Below are positions 11,061 through 22,770 of a stretch of DNA of 64,000 nt, piece by piece. How positions within the stretch are numbered: the stretch's first letter is position 1; every line of letters begins with the position of its first letter. A program made the translations under genes and the position numbers. This DNA comes from Hyparrhenia diplandra (taxonomy: Eukaryota; Streptophyta; Magnoliopsida; Poales; Poaceae). The stretch lies in contig JADLZK010005871.1 of NCBI GenBank assembly GCA_015847255.1, forward strand, positions 46,035 through 110,034, in the 5' to 3' direction. The notes beneath the pieces were generated by a model that ran no database searches, was not told the DNA's origin, and saw only the letters and a program-made list of their open reading frames with translations.

Positions 11061-14059
11061 ACCTACTAATAAAAGAGAAAATTTTCGCCCACCTCCTTTT
11101 TCCGTTTGCCACCAGAGTCCACGCGCTACAAACGTCGCCGCGGCACCCGAGTCCACAAACGCTACGCATCCAAGTATCCGACGTGCGCCCGAGTGGATGC
11201 ATCCGCGGGCCTTAAACATATATATATAATAAGTTTCCACATGCATGGAGTTAATTAATTTTCAAAAGCCAGCAACATTTTAGCCATCGCACATGATAGC
11301 TGCATGTATGCGCTGCCCCATATTAATTAGGAGCATGTAGAATCTTATTTATTCACCACGTGAAAAAACACTAATTATATTTGATATTTAAAATTTTTAA
11401 GGAGGTTTATATGATGCATAAAAAACTATAAATGGTCGATATATCTACAAATTTATTATTTTATCTCCCGTCAGATCGCGACGGCACTTTCTTAGTAGTA
11501 AAACTATAAAAAGCAAAAAAAAAAAAAAGTTCTTAGTGGAAAAGGGAGAAAGTGAAAGGCGGCGACATGAGGCCCAGTTCCGGGTCACGTTTCTCCGCAA
11601 TGGGCCGGCCATTACGAGTCGAAGGATATCACGGCGCGAGCCGAAAAGCTTTCGAAAGTGCACTCGGCACTCCCCTGCAGCGAATCGCAAGGGGCGGCAC
11701 CCTGTAGTGCACAAGCGCGCCGCGCACGGCGCGTCGGCGCCCGCGCCGCGCAACGTGCCGACGTCGACACGACGCCGTTGCGCCGCGAGGCCCGACGCGC
11801 GCCTCGTTCGGCGGCCTCGCGCTCGCGGATCCTCGTGCGAACCGCCGCCGGAAGGGCAGGCCTGGCGAAGCCCCGGTCACCCGCCGCGCGAGCCGGCGGC
11901 GGGCGGCGTCTCGGTGCACGCGCAGTGAAAAACAATGGCCGCTCGTCGCGGCAAACGCGCAAGGCATGTCGGTACGTGTGGCCTTCGCGAAACAGCGGCC
12001 GGTCGGCCCGTGGTCCAACCTGACCGTCCGGGACGGCCATCTCGTGGTCGTCGCCGCCTACGGCGTACCGGTTCGTGCACTGGTAAATAAAAAAAACGCA
12101 ACGTGTCACGGATCAATGCTCCCTCCGAGAGCTTACTTGCTGGTCGTTGGTCGTTGCCCTTCTGGATTGTGCGGCTCGAAGCGGTATAGCCTGTCGACAT
12201 CAAAATAAGCTCGTCGCACACGTGCACGGCAAAGTCGCGGGCTTACGCCACCCCCAGACGATTTTTCTACCGGCGTGCGTGCGGCATCTCGGACACCGGC
12301 ACGTACACACCTCGCGGAGTAGAGAAGCAGGGCTCAGTGGTCGTCCGACACTGCGAGTCTGCGCGTCGAGCCAATTATCCAGCGAGGTGTCTTGCTCACG
12401 CCGGTTCGTGCCAGCATGGCATTATCGTCCGGTGCTGCGCTTGGTCGTCCTTGTGAGTTGTGAGTCGTGAGTCGTGAGTCGCGTAGGCCGATCGACCGGA
12501 GCCACAGGCTCTTGAGCCCGGTCCGGGCATCGAGAGGTGAGCGAGAGCGCACGGGTCGGCCTCCGACGCCGTTCCCCGGTTGCCAAGCACGACCTGCGGC
12601 GCCTTCACGTGCTGACTTGCTGCGGGCGTTCGGCGACAAGACGACAGCGATGTATGACTGGCAGACTGGGCGAGTCGTACCGACGTACCGTCAGAGCGTC
12701 CTTCCCGCACCGAGTACGGGGTGGTAGTGGTAGCCGAGGTCCCGTTACTCCCTGGTCCCTGTCCCCTACAGGATCCTGGTCTCGCCGGTCGCTGCCGTGT
12801 GGTTTTGTGGCAAGTGTGTTGTGAGCGGTATTGTGTACCAAAATTTGACATGCAAAAGATTTTGGTATAATTTTGACTACTAAAATTTGTTAACTTATTG
12901 TATTTTCCTCGTCAAAACTTTAGCAATTCTTTTTTGCCCAGCTTTTGGTTTGACAAAAATTCTTCGCATGACAATTCTTTTTGTTGCCAACCAATCAAAC
13001 CCAAGATAATGGAGACTGAGTATGGTCAAAATAAACGGGTCTGCATTGCCAGTCCACCATCCAGTACAATTTACAGAACCCCAAACCATTATTTGACGGT
13101 GTAACTGCAGTCAGGTCATCGAGTTCTTTCTCAAGAATAGTGGAGTGAAGCATTATCATTTCGCAAAAGCACTAGCATATAAAAAAATGCACTGCCATCG
13201 TCCATTTACTTAATGTAACTGTAACATTACTCTCTCTCTTTTTTTAAAAAAATACTGTAACAATACTCCTATATAAAAAACTGTAATATAACTGCTTTTC
13301 ACACTAGCTATGTTGTTTTCTGTCTTGGTCTCCTGGGCTTCATTTTCGCTGGTTCCTTGTTTCAGGTCCGCCGCGTAGGAGTTGATTATCGCCAACAGGC
13401 CGGGGCACGTCACATGGGCCTTTTGTACTTTTGGTCCGTAATTTATTGGGCCGGTCTTTACTCTCGCACGGCCACTAGGGCCCGTGTCATCCTGCGATGC
13501 AGCCAACGCGGCCGCTCGACGTGCTCAACTTTGCTCGGCTTCCACCAAGACAATGGGCAATGGCAACTCCAGCTCATCCGTTTGGTACAGTCAGTCGTAC
13601 AGATCATATACTATGGCTAAAAAATACAGAAACCGAATAACATATTTTTCTATAGACGGTAGATCTGTTCTGATAACGATTCTGCTCCTAACTCCTATTC
13701 ATATTTTATATAAATAAAAATCGTAAAAAAAGATGACCAGATTAATTTATTAAATTAAACAGCACCTTGCCACCTTGTCAGGTCACGCTCCAGCCTCCTC
13801 GCGTCCCCGCTCGCTTGCTTTTGAAGAGACCGCCACTGGGGTCGGGTCCACCGACACCCGGCAGGTTATCGAAGACGGGAACACGTTCTGTCGGTGCCTA
13901 AGTAGCGTGTCACCGTCGAATTAGATGTCGCGACAGTGCGACGCCCAGATGGCCAGATAAGCTGATCTGCCCCTGCATCTAACTAATAACGTGCTTCGGA
14001 AAATGATCAGATACTTGTACATCTAAAAACGAAGTGTTCACGACCACGGGATCGGAATA
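11061..14059. other. Intergenic with a GC-rich block (about 11540-12830)
   Basis: A block of about 1.3 kb has much higher GC and CpG content than its AT-rich borders. It has overlapping open frames on both strands (up to about 165 codons), none with a recognisable domain, and ends abruptly near 12835. It could be a captured gene fragment or an old CpG-rich promoter; no terminal inverted repeats were found. The rest is AT-rich with nothing recognised. Confidence 0.35.
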
Positions 14060-14304
14060 CTCCCTCCGTTTTCACAATACTTCGAAGTTTTCGACTCATA
14101 TAAACCGTGTTTGGCCACCTCTCGCCTTATTTACTTTTTTTTAATAAATATTATCATTTTTGTTATGACCTATTACATTACTAAAGATATTGTAATAACG
14201 TTTTGTTTGTTTTATAATTTACATAAAAATTTAAATAAGACAAATGATCAAAACGGTTTATTTATATCCAAATCAAAAAACCGCAAAGATCGCGAACGGA
14301 GGAG
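14060..14304. mobile_element. Stowaway-type MITE
   Basis: Left end CTCCCTCCGTTTTCACAATA, right end inverted as AACGGAGGAG, flanked on both sides by the TA target duplication (14058-14059 and 14305-14306). Interior about 245 bp, AT-rich, with GACAAATGATCAAA near the right arm as in other grass Stowaway elements. Confidence 0.8.
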
Positions 14305-14759
14305 TATCATGTCACAGGTCACCGTCATGGATTGAGTAATATACTGTGGGTCTGGGTGGAAGAGTTTGATTAGGCCACGAGTACTACTAATCAGGATGCG
14401 AAACTATGTGCTTTTGTACTTGAAGAAAAGTGAGGTGCCAGAAATCACCACCGGACAGCGGTGTGGGCCGTTGGTATTTATCATGCATACTGTACAGTTC
14501 ATTGCCAAGCTAGATTTGTCTTTTACGTGTCTGTTTCTTGCATTTGCTGCAAACAGCAAAGCACAGCTATAGGTACAAATGCCACTAGCTTTTACAAGTG
14601 AGAGAACCTAACTTCCATTCGTTGGGGAGGATTATATATGCTTATAAAATTAAAACAAGCTGTCTTTTTATTATTCGATCACTAACGGGGCTATTACATA
14701 GACCTATACCATAGCTCGGGGTATTTGTTGTTGGCAAGGAATCTCGTGTTTTTCTAGTA
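14305..14759. other. Spacer between two MITEs
   Basis: About 455 bp without a recognisable gene or element. Confidence 0.4.
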
Positions 14760-15001
14760 CTCCCTCTATCCCAAATTATAAGTTTGTTTGACTTTTTTGC
14801 CTCTAAGTATGACTATTCGTTTTATTCAAAAAATTTACGCAAATATTGTCAAGTTCAAGTCATTCTTTAAGAACTTATATTAATAAAGAAAGCCTTATAA
14901 AAAAAAAAAAAGTGATATTTTGTAGAAATTTTTGAATAAGGGGTGGTCAAACTTGTTGTCAAAAAAAAGTCAAACGATTTTATAATTTGGGATGGAGGGA
15001 G
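14760..15001. mobile_element. Stowaway-type MITE, well preserved
   Basis: Left end CTCCCTCTATCCCAAATTAT and right end ATAATTTGGGATGGAGGGAG form an almost perfect inverted repeat. TA duplications are at 14758-14759 and 15002-15003. About 242 bp. Better preserved than the two neighbouring copies, so probably the youngest of the three. Confidence 0.88.
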
Positions 15002-16301
15002 TATATCGTTGCATAAATGGCTATTAATAATAATCTTTTTTAAGCTTGTTAAAGTCATGATTTGATCTGAACGAATCTAACTTTAATCGAAGGATCATAA
15101 CTAATAGAATAGTAAGATGCTTAGCATAATCGTAGATTCAAGCCGATAAGCTAAGATCACCATGGAATCACAATCTTAACAAATATTCTGTACTTTTACC
15201 TAGTTTTTTTTTTTTTATCTGACAGTTCCGTAGACGTTAAAATCATAGGATGAACTTGAGGCATCGTATTAATACAGCGCACCGAAGAAGAGCGTTGTAT
15301 TGCATCCTCATCAATTATATTGTTGGTATTTTTCATAGTAATAAAATAGGGTGCTAATTTGCTTTTGTCTTTTACACGTTCTTTTTCTGATTCTGCTGCG
15401 AACATGCAAGCACTAGTTAGGTGCGACAAGTTTTCTTCTTCAGAGAGAAGAGAACCGACAACATTCTGGCCTGTAATAAACTACTTTTGTTTCCTACCTT
15501 TTTGGCGTAACTAAATATGATACCTGTTGCATGAGCTGCATAAAAAATGAACAATAGCTCAAAGGTATTTGTTTTTTTTTTATCACAGCTCAAAAGTATT
15601 TGCAGCTCACGAGAATTGTCACACTCCACTCCATTGCACGGTGTGAAAATGTAATCTATTTAAGACAACAAAATACTTTGTTATTGTTTGTTTAACTCTT
15701 TATAACATTTGTTCTTGCTATTTACACAATGCTTCGAACTCCGACGAAATAAGTTCCACACAATTAATAATCAAAATTATTAAAAAAATAAAGCCCAACC
15801 TAGGAGTAACTAGGTCGTTTTTCATTGAGAAGAAAATGAGGCGCGTAAGTACGTCCCGATGAAGATCGAATTCAGGAGCGGTTGCATACACACCTAGGAA
15901 GCTAATTACTTGGGCTATCGTCCAGTCCTCAATAATCAAAATTATAGCTATGTCTATCGAAAAAAGTACAATGCAATCGATTGCAATGGTTTAAACAGAC
16001 ACAAGTATGAAAACAACTAAAAAATAACGTTGTTCATGGAAAAAAAAATTAGTCAAATGCGAATATACCCCTATTATAACAAAATAAAACCATGTGTCTA
16101 TTGCGTACAGTAGAAACCACGTCAGAGCCTACCTCTACGGCTGCACTATTCACGTCCACAGGGGTCGCAATAAACAGATCACCCGGAAACCAGTCCAGAA
16201 TTTTGAAAAAAGTGAGGAAAAAAAAGCGAGGAATCGAAGGAGAACAACAGCGGAATGATCCATCGTCATCTCGTGCTATCCCTGCCCTCCTCCTCCCCCG
16301 C
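15002..16301. other. Intergenic, upstream of phosphoglucomutase
   Basis: AT-rich until about 16200, then CT-rich and C-rich (CACCACCAC runs) as usual for a grass promoter and 5' UTR. No coding frame here is supported. Confidence 0.4.
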
Positions 16302-16308
16302 TATAATA
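16302..16308 (+). promoter_or_regulatory. Possible TATA box of phosphoglucomutase
   Basis: TATAATA lies 163 bp before the start codon in an otherwise C-rich stretch. The spacing leaves room for a 5' UTR of about 130 nt. Motif and position only. Confidence 0.35.
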
Positions 16309-16470
16309 CCACCGCGCCCTCGTCGCCATCGCCAGCACCACCACCACCACACCATCACCACTCCCTTCCTGCCCTCTCACTCCCGATCCCTCCACCACCA
16401 CCGCTTCCTCCGCGTCACCCCTCTCGTCGCCTCACGCGCCGACGAGCGGCGGATCGTCCGCGGCGCAACC

Positions 16471-19400
16471 ATGGGGCTCTTCACTGTGACGAAGAAGCCC
16501 ACCACGCCCTTCGAAGGCCAGAAGCCCGGCACCTCCGGCCTCCGCAAGAAGGTTTGTTTTCCTTCCCGCCCCCGATCTCAGTCTAAGTTTCTAGGTGCCC
16601 AGTCTGGATCTCTCTGTTCCTGTGACGCGGCGGATTCGTTCTCGATTCTGGTGCCTCGGATCCGCTGCGCGACAGCCTTGCGCTTCCCGCCACCTTGCGG
16701 ATCTCGCCGGGGCGGCTTTTCGCGCAGGATCTCGGGGCTCTGTTCTATCCGTCCGCCCTGCTTGGATCTGATGGGAAACCGTTGTCGGACGGGTGTTGCT
16801 CGGATAATCGGAGCATGCATACTGGCTTGATCCGTAGGTTGCTATAGAACGTTGGACCTGGGCGGGGTTGGAATGATCTGGACTTGTGCTTGCATGCCTT
16901 TGATCCATACGATTTGCACTCGCATTAATCAGCTTTTGCTACTTGTGACCGGATCTCGCTGCATAATACTAGTGGATATGGATTTTGGTCTCTCAATGAT
17001 TACTCCATTCGAGATAATGTTCACATGAAAATTGTTCTGGCAACATTTAATGCTTATACTTGGTTGGTTCGACATTCATTAAATTCCAACTCATCATAGT
17101 ATGTTGAGATTCATGGAATTCATTTCCATCCTGGTTCGGGCTTGGGTGGATTGTGTGTTCCAAAATGGGATGAGGGGCAGAGTATTTTGATTTTGTAGTT
17201 GATACCCTTGGCTTATAAACGTAGCTGGTGATTTCGATTCATAAAGGTGGAAATTATGCTGCAAGTTATTTAAATTTCATATCGACCTTTTGTTGATTGC
17301 ATGTATGGCACCACTCTGAAACCTCTGTGGCACTTCTGAAACTGCTTGAGGTGTGATCCGAGTATTTTGTACTTATGGATCTCCAGCGTGGTTTACAATC
17401 ATACAATATCCATTCTGAATTTTATCAACCTAATGTTTTCACACAATTCTGGTTGTCGTTATATGGTTGTATCTTTGCTGTAAATTGTTGTACATTATTA
17501 AGTACGAAAACAATAAAATAATTCATTTTATTATTAGTGCTATTGATCAAGGAATTATTCCTCCAATCAAGGCAGCTATGTCCATTATATCTGTCTGTGT
17601 AGCTTGAACACATGCATTATTTTCGTACAATATCCTTTCTGAATTTGATTAATTTTATTATTGATCGGGATAAGTTTACTTCTGCGTCAAAGACAAAATG
17701 TATGAATGGTCACTGATTGCAAGTGATTTTGTCATCAAATACTTTGTTACTTTAATACTTGGTTTCATCTGTAGCATAGTACAATTCATTATGGCTTTTT
17801 TCTTATAAAATCTTTGTTAATATTACCAGGTTACTGTATTCCAGCAGCCTCATTATCTGCAGAACTTTGTCCAATCAACATTCAATGCCCTCCCTGTGGA
17901 CCAAGTAAAAGGTAACCTGCTTATCAGATAAGTACCAGTCCTGTTTCAGACAAGGTTTTCAGGATACCGCAAGGTTTTGGTAAATTATTTCTGTGCAGTT
18001 TTCATGTATACGTTGAAATTGTAAATGGGAAATGTAGTTGCCATAGCCAAAATTTCCATGATCTCCATTGTTCTCTCTCTACAGCTGTTGCTCATTAGTC
18101 ATGTCTTCTTTCCTTTTTTATAGGTGCAACCATTGTTGTCTCTGGTGATGGCCGCTACTTCTCCAAAGATGCTGTTCAGGTGATAAAGAATACTATCCAT
18201 CTCCCTTATATGTTTTCTAGCCCTATTTTGTAATTTGTATTCATGGTAGCTACTGTAGACTTCAATTCCCATACATTTTTTTTTTTGAACGGAAATTCCC
18301 ATACATATGTAGTCTTAGTATTGTCTTCTCCCTGAGACCGTGTTTTTTTTAATAGACTTGGTTTTCATCAACTAAATAGAATCCCGTTGCTTTTTGGTTC
18401 TTACAGATCATAACAAAAATGGCTGCTGCCAATGGAGTAAGACGTGTTTGGGTTGGACTAAACAGTCTGATGTCTACTCCTGCTGTATCTGCTGTCATCC
18501 GTGAAAGAGTTGGTGCAGATGTAAGTTTGATTTCTTAATAAAGGACAATGTTTAGGAGTATGAACATTCACTTGTTACTCCTTTATACTGTCTAATGACT
18601 AATGAATAACCTGATTGTTGGTTTATAAACACATGGACAATAGGGATCAAAGGCTACTGGTGCCTTCATCTTGACAGCGAGCCATAACCCAGGTGGTCCT
18701 ACAGAGGTACCAACTTCACTGCTAGTATCTCTGTTGCAAATCACGTTCCACTTGTGCTCTATGTTATTGAATACATCGCACTGAACTTTCCAGGACTTCG
18801 GTATCAAATACAATATGGGAAATGGTGGACCTGCCCCTGAATCCGTTACAGACAAGATTTTCTCTAATACAACAACAATCTCTGAATACCTCATCTCTGA
18901 AGACCTTCCAGATGTATGATTCGGTGCCAACCTGCTAAGTATTTTTTTTACAGTTTCTTTTGACAGGTTAGTGGAATATTCATTTTCTCCTGCTTCACTA
19001 CTGCAGGTTGATATTTCTGTTGCCGGTGTCACCAGCTTCAGTGGTCCAGAAGGCCCCTTTGATGTGGATGTCTTTGACTCTAGTGTGGATTATATAAAGT
19101 TAATGAAGTAAGTAGGTTGTTTTTGGTGTTATCTTTCATTGAAGTGAGAATATCTGTGCTTTATATCATATTATCATTACATGTTACTTGGATCATGTTG
19201 TGTAACGAGGAATCTAATGATTTATTTACCGCAATCAATTCCAGGACAATTTTTGACTTTGAAGCAATAAAAAAGTTGCTGACTTCCCCAAAGTTTACAT
19301 TCTGGTATTCATCTATGACTGCACCCATGTCACCATTGCCATGATAATATTACTGTAACACATCTGAAATCTTTCTTTGCTCTTTTTAGTTATGATGCTC

Positions 19401-21799
19401 TCCATGGTGTTGCTGGAGCTTATGCAAAACACATCTTTGTGGAAGAGCTTGGTGCTGATGAAAGCTCACTGTTGAATTGTGTCCCGAAAGTAATGAGTTC
19501 TTCTATAGTCACTAATTTCTACTTAAAATGTGGCTTGGTATGAATCCATCACTTATGTTTTTGCAGGAGGACTTTGGAGGTGGTCATCCGGATCCTAACC
19601 TCACCTATGCAAAAGAGTTGGTTGAACGGATGGGTCTTGGGAAGTCATCAAATGTTGAGCCCCCTGAATTTGGCGCTGCAGCTGATGGAGATGCTGATCG
19701 CAACATGATTCTGGGTAAAAGGTATGATCTGTTCAAATATCTTACTATGTAGAAAATTTGTTTTGGATTCTAGAAAAGCACAAGGAATTCATGATACTCC
19801 CCCTTTGTCTTATTATAGATTCTTTGTAACACCATCCGACTCTGTTGCCATTATCGCTGCCAATGCTGTTCAGTCAATTCCGTACTTTGCTTCTGGCCTG
19901 AAGGGAGTTGCCAGGTAAAAATCTATTCCATATTGTGATGCTAATATGACATCTAGATCTATTGCTACTGTAAAATCCTCATTGTAGGCTCCAAGCGTAA
20001 GTTGGTCAACCTTTTCTGCTAATATGACATCTAGATATAAATCTGCTTAACATATCACAACAATACCATCTGGAACACAGTTTCTGCTAATGCCAACTTT
20101 TTCATCCCCCACTTGTATGCAGCCGTCCAACCTTTCTATGCACTGATATGCTACTTATGATAATCCATCGTTGTAATTGCAGGAGCATGCCAACATCTGC
20201 TGCCCTTGATGTTGTTGCAAAGAATTTGAATCTCAAGTTCTTTGAGGTAAAGTATTAATTTAAAACCTTGGTTTGCAAGATTTTTTAATGCCAGATAAAT
20301 CTAACATAAAAAACCATGTTTCAGGTGCCTACTGGGTGGAAGTTTTTTGGGAATTTGATGGATGCTGGAATGTGCTCAATCTGTGGTGAAGAAAGCTTTG
20401 GCACTGGTAAATATTTGCCTTCTGGCTATCATTATATACATGTGAATCACAGTAGTAAAAATGCCAGCACCTCTTATATTGTCATGTTAGATGGGTATAT
20501 TGTGTTAACATGTGGTATATTAATGGGGCATATCACTTGCTGTGTTCAGACAATAAGCTCTCTCGCCCTTTTATTAAGTTGGTCATGAATCGAACCCATA
20601 GTAAAGTTAAGGACTTGTTGGATTTGGTATAGACATTATTGAGATGTTTATATGTATTACTTTGGCCAGGGTCTGACCACATTCGTGAGAAGGATGGCAT
20701 CTGGGCTGTGCTTGCATGGCTTTCTATTATTGCTTTCAAGAATAAGGACAACCTTGGAGGAGATAAGAAGCTTGTCACTGTTGAAGATATTGTACGTCAG
20801 CACTGGGCCACATATGGTCGCCATTATTACACACGCTATGACTATGAGGTACTAACTTGTTTTTTCTTTTTTGACATGTGCCTTGCATATGTACCACCTG
20901 TTTCAGATATATGATTCTAATGCACAAGTTTGTTTGTGAAGAATGTTGACGCAGGGGCTGCTAAGGAGCTTATGGCAAACCTAGTAAGCATGCAGTCATC
21001 ACTTTCTGATGTCAACAAGTAAGTTGAACTTTTTTAAATGTAAAGGAATCAGTACCTCCAAAAGATTATGCTCGTATTCCCGTATATACATAATCAGCTT
21101 AAGCAATCTTGAACATTTAGTGCCATGTCTAAATTATCTCTTTGTCAGGCTGATCAAGGAGATCCGGTCTGATGTTTCTGAAGTAGTTGCAGCTGACGAG
21201 TTTGAGTACAAGGATCCTGTTGATGGCTCTGTATCCAAGCACCAGGGCATCCGGTACCTCTTCGGAGATGGTTCACGACTGGTATGTAGACCTGTGTTGT
21301 TTCATATATCCTCTGTTTTATCTTGAACCAAAACAAAGGGAGTGGTGTGAAAACCTTGTTCCACAGTCAACAATAGGCTTTTCCTTTTTCCAATATTATC
21401 AGTTGGTACATGATAAGTCTGAGTTGGATTCATCCTTAGTCATATGGATATATATATTTGAGGTCTGTAACTATATCGTACCGGTGAGCTAACATGGATT
21501 TCTGGCATTCTAGGTGTTCCGCCTGTCTGGAACCGGTTCTGTTGGTGCCACCATCCGTGTCTACATCGAGCAGTACGAGAAGGATTCCTCCAAGACGGGC
21601 AGGGATTCACAGGATGCCCTTGCTCCGCTGGTAAGATGTCTACCCTGTCCTTTCGATTAACATTCACAGAGCTGGATACACCTGGCTTCTCTGAAACTGC
21701 ATTTACTAATTTTGTGTTTCACTTCAGGTTGATGTTGCGCTCAAGCTCTCCAAGATGCAAGAGTACACTGGCCGCTCTGCCCCGACCGTTATCACATAA
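16471..21799 (+). CDS. PGM: Phosphoglucomutase, cytosolic
   Basis: Interconverts glucose 1-phosphate and glucose 6-phosphate in the cytosol, linking sucrose breakdown, cell-wall precursors and glycolysis. Eighteen exons: 16471..16551, 17830..17911, 18124..18179, 18407..18520, 18644..18706, 18794..18913, 19007..19107, 19245..19304, 19390..19489, 19567..19721, 19819..19914, 20183..20246, 20325..20406, 20670..20848, 20942..21018, 21149..21281, 21514..21630, 21728..21799. They sum to 1752 nt, a 583-residue protein, the usual plant length. All family sites are visible: phosphoserine loop TASHNPGG, metal loop DGDADRN, sugar loop GEESFGTG, and phosphate-binding RLSGTGSVGATIR near the C-terminus. The absence of a transit peptide (it starts MGLFTVTKKP) separates it from the plastid form. 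No frame breaks. A broken partial copy lies at 39565-40765. Confidence 0.97.
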
Positions 21800-22770
21800 A
21801 AATTTTGATGAGTGTTTTAGAATGAGTTGAGGCTGTTATACAAACTCTCATTCCGGCCTCTTGTTCCATAGTTTTTTTTTCCTGTTGCATCACACCGATG
21901 AATAAAATGTATGTATCAGACTCGTCTCGTTTTTTTGCCCGTACTGCAGAGTAAGCCGCTGGCACATCATGCGGTAATAATCTTGTCACAGTGTTGTAAT
22001 CGGGAGCGTGTTTCTTCTAATCTTGTATAACCTGTCACTAATGTTTTGATGGTTGTTCAGTGAGCCTTGGTTATAATTATAAACTGCCGGAGAATTGATA
22101 ACCATTCCGGTGTGATCTGATTCTAGACCCTGTCTTCTTAAGTTTGGCACTATCGCAGGGAACTGTGATTGGGTTGTGGCATGGGATATAATTGAAGTGT
22201 GTTGGTTCAGCTGCATGATTTCAGGTAGGAGTGATCGGTTGCTCTGAACTTATATGTATGTTCTGTTCTTGTGATAGATGGGCCCTCTGAACTACATCCA
22301 CAGAAATTTAACGTGTTGCTGTTTTGAAAGTGGAAAAGAAGAATTTTAACGTGTTGCTGTTTTGAAAGTGTAAATGAATCGAGTTTTGAAAGCGGTGGTA
22401 TAAACAAATCCACGATGTTTGGCCGATGAAAGAAAAAAAGCGAGAAACCCAACGCCCACGCATTTCGACAGGTGGGGAACCAGGTAGGACCGGACAAAAG
22501 GCTTTTTAAGGAGTGCTCCGAATGAACTTATTTTGTAATAAAAAGAAAACAATTTTTTTTTGAATGACTCATTAAACTTAGTTTGAAGCTGGATCTCAAA
22601 TCTCAAATACCCATTTCGAAGAAAGCTCGGACTCGGAAAAAAAAGTGTTCTTGGCTCGTTATCCAGAACCAGCACATGCCTCTATTATTATGGTCATCTC
22701 AAGTTTCAGACAGCGTCAGATTTGCCATCTAGGAGTACGCAGCCTGGCTCTCACACAGAGGCAGGTAGAA
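21800..22770. other. Tail-to-tail spacer, PGM / glutamine synthetase
   Basis: Holds the 3' UTRs of both convergent genes. AATAAAATGTATG at about 21900 is a candidate polyadenylation signal for phosphoglucomutase. A short direct repeat, TTTAACGTGTTGCTGTTTTG, occurs twice near 22307 and 22345. Nothing else seen. Confidence 0.5.

Noticed and set aside
10252..11220. Helitron bounded by the ACTTAGTAAAAGAG/ACCTACTAATAAAAGAG segments
   Set aside because: The two segments resemble starts of a common grass repeat, but I found no TC start, CTRR end or terminal hairpin that could be placed with confidence.
16255..16830. 191-codon plus-strand frame around phosphoglucomutase exon 1
   Set aside because: It uses a different frame across the 5' UTR and first exon and runs into intron 1; the 18-exon phosphoglucomutase model explains the region.
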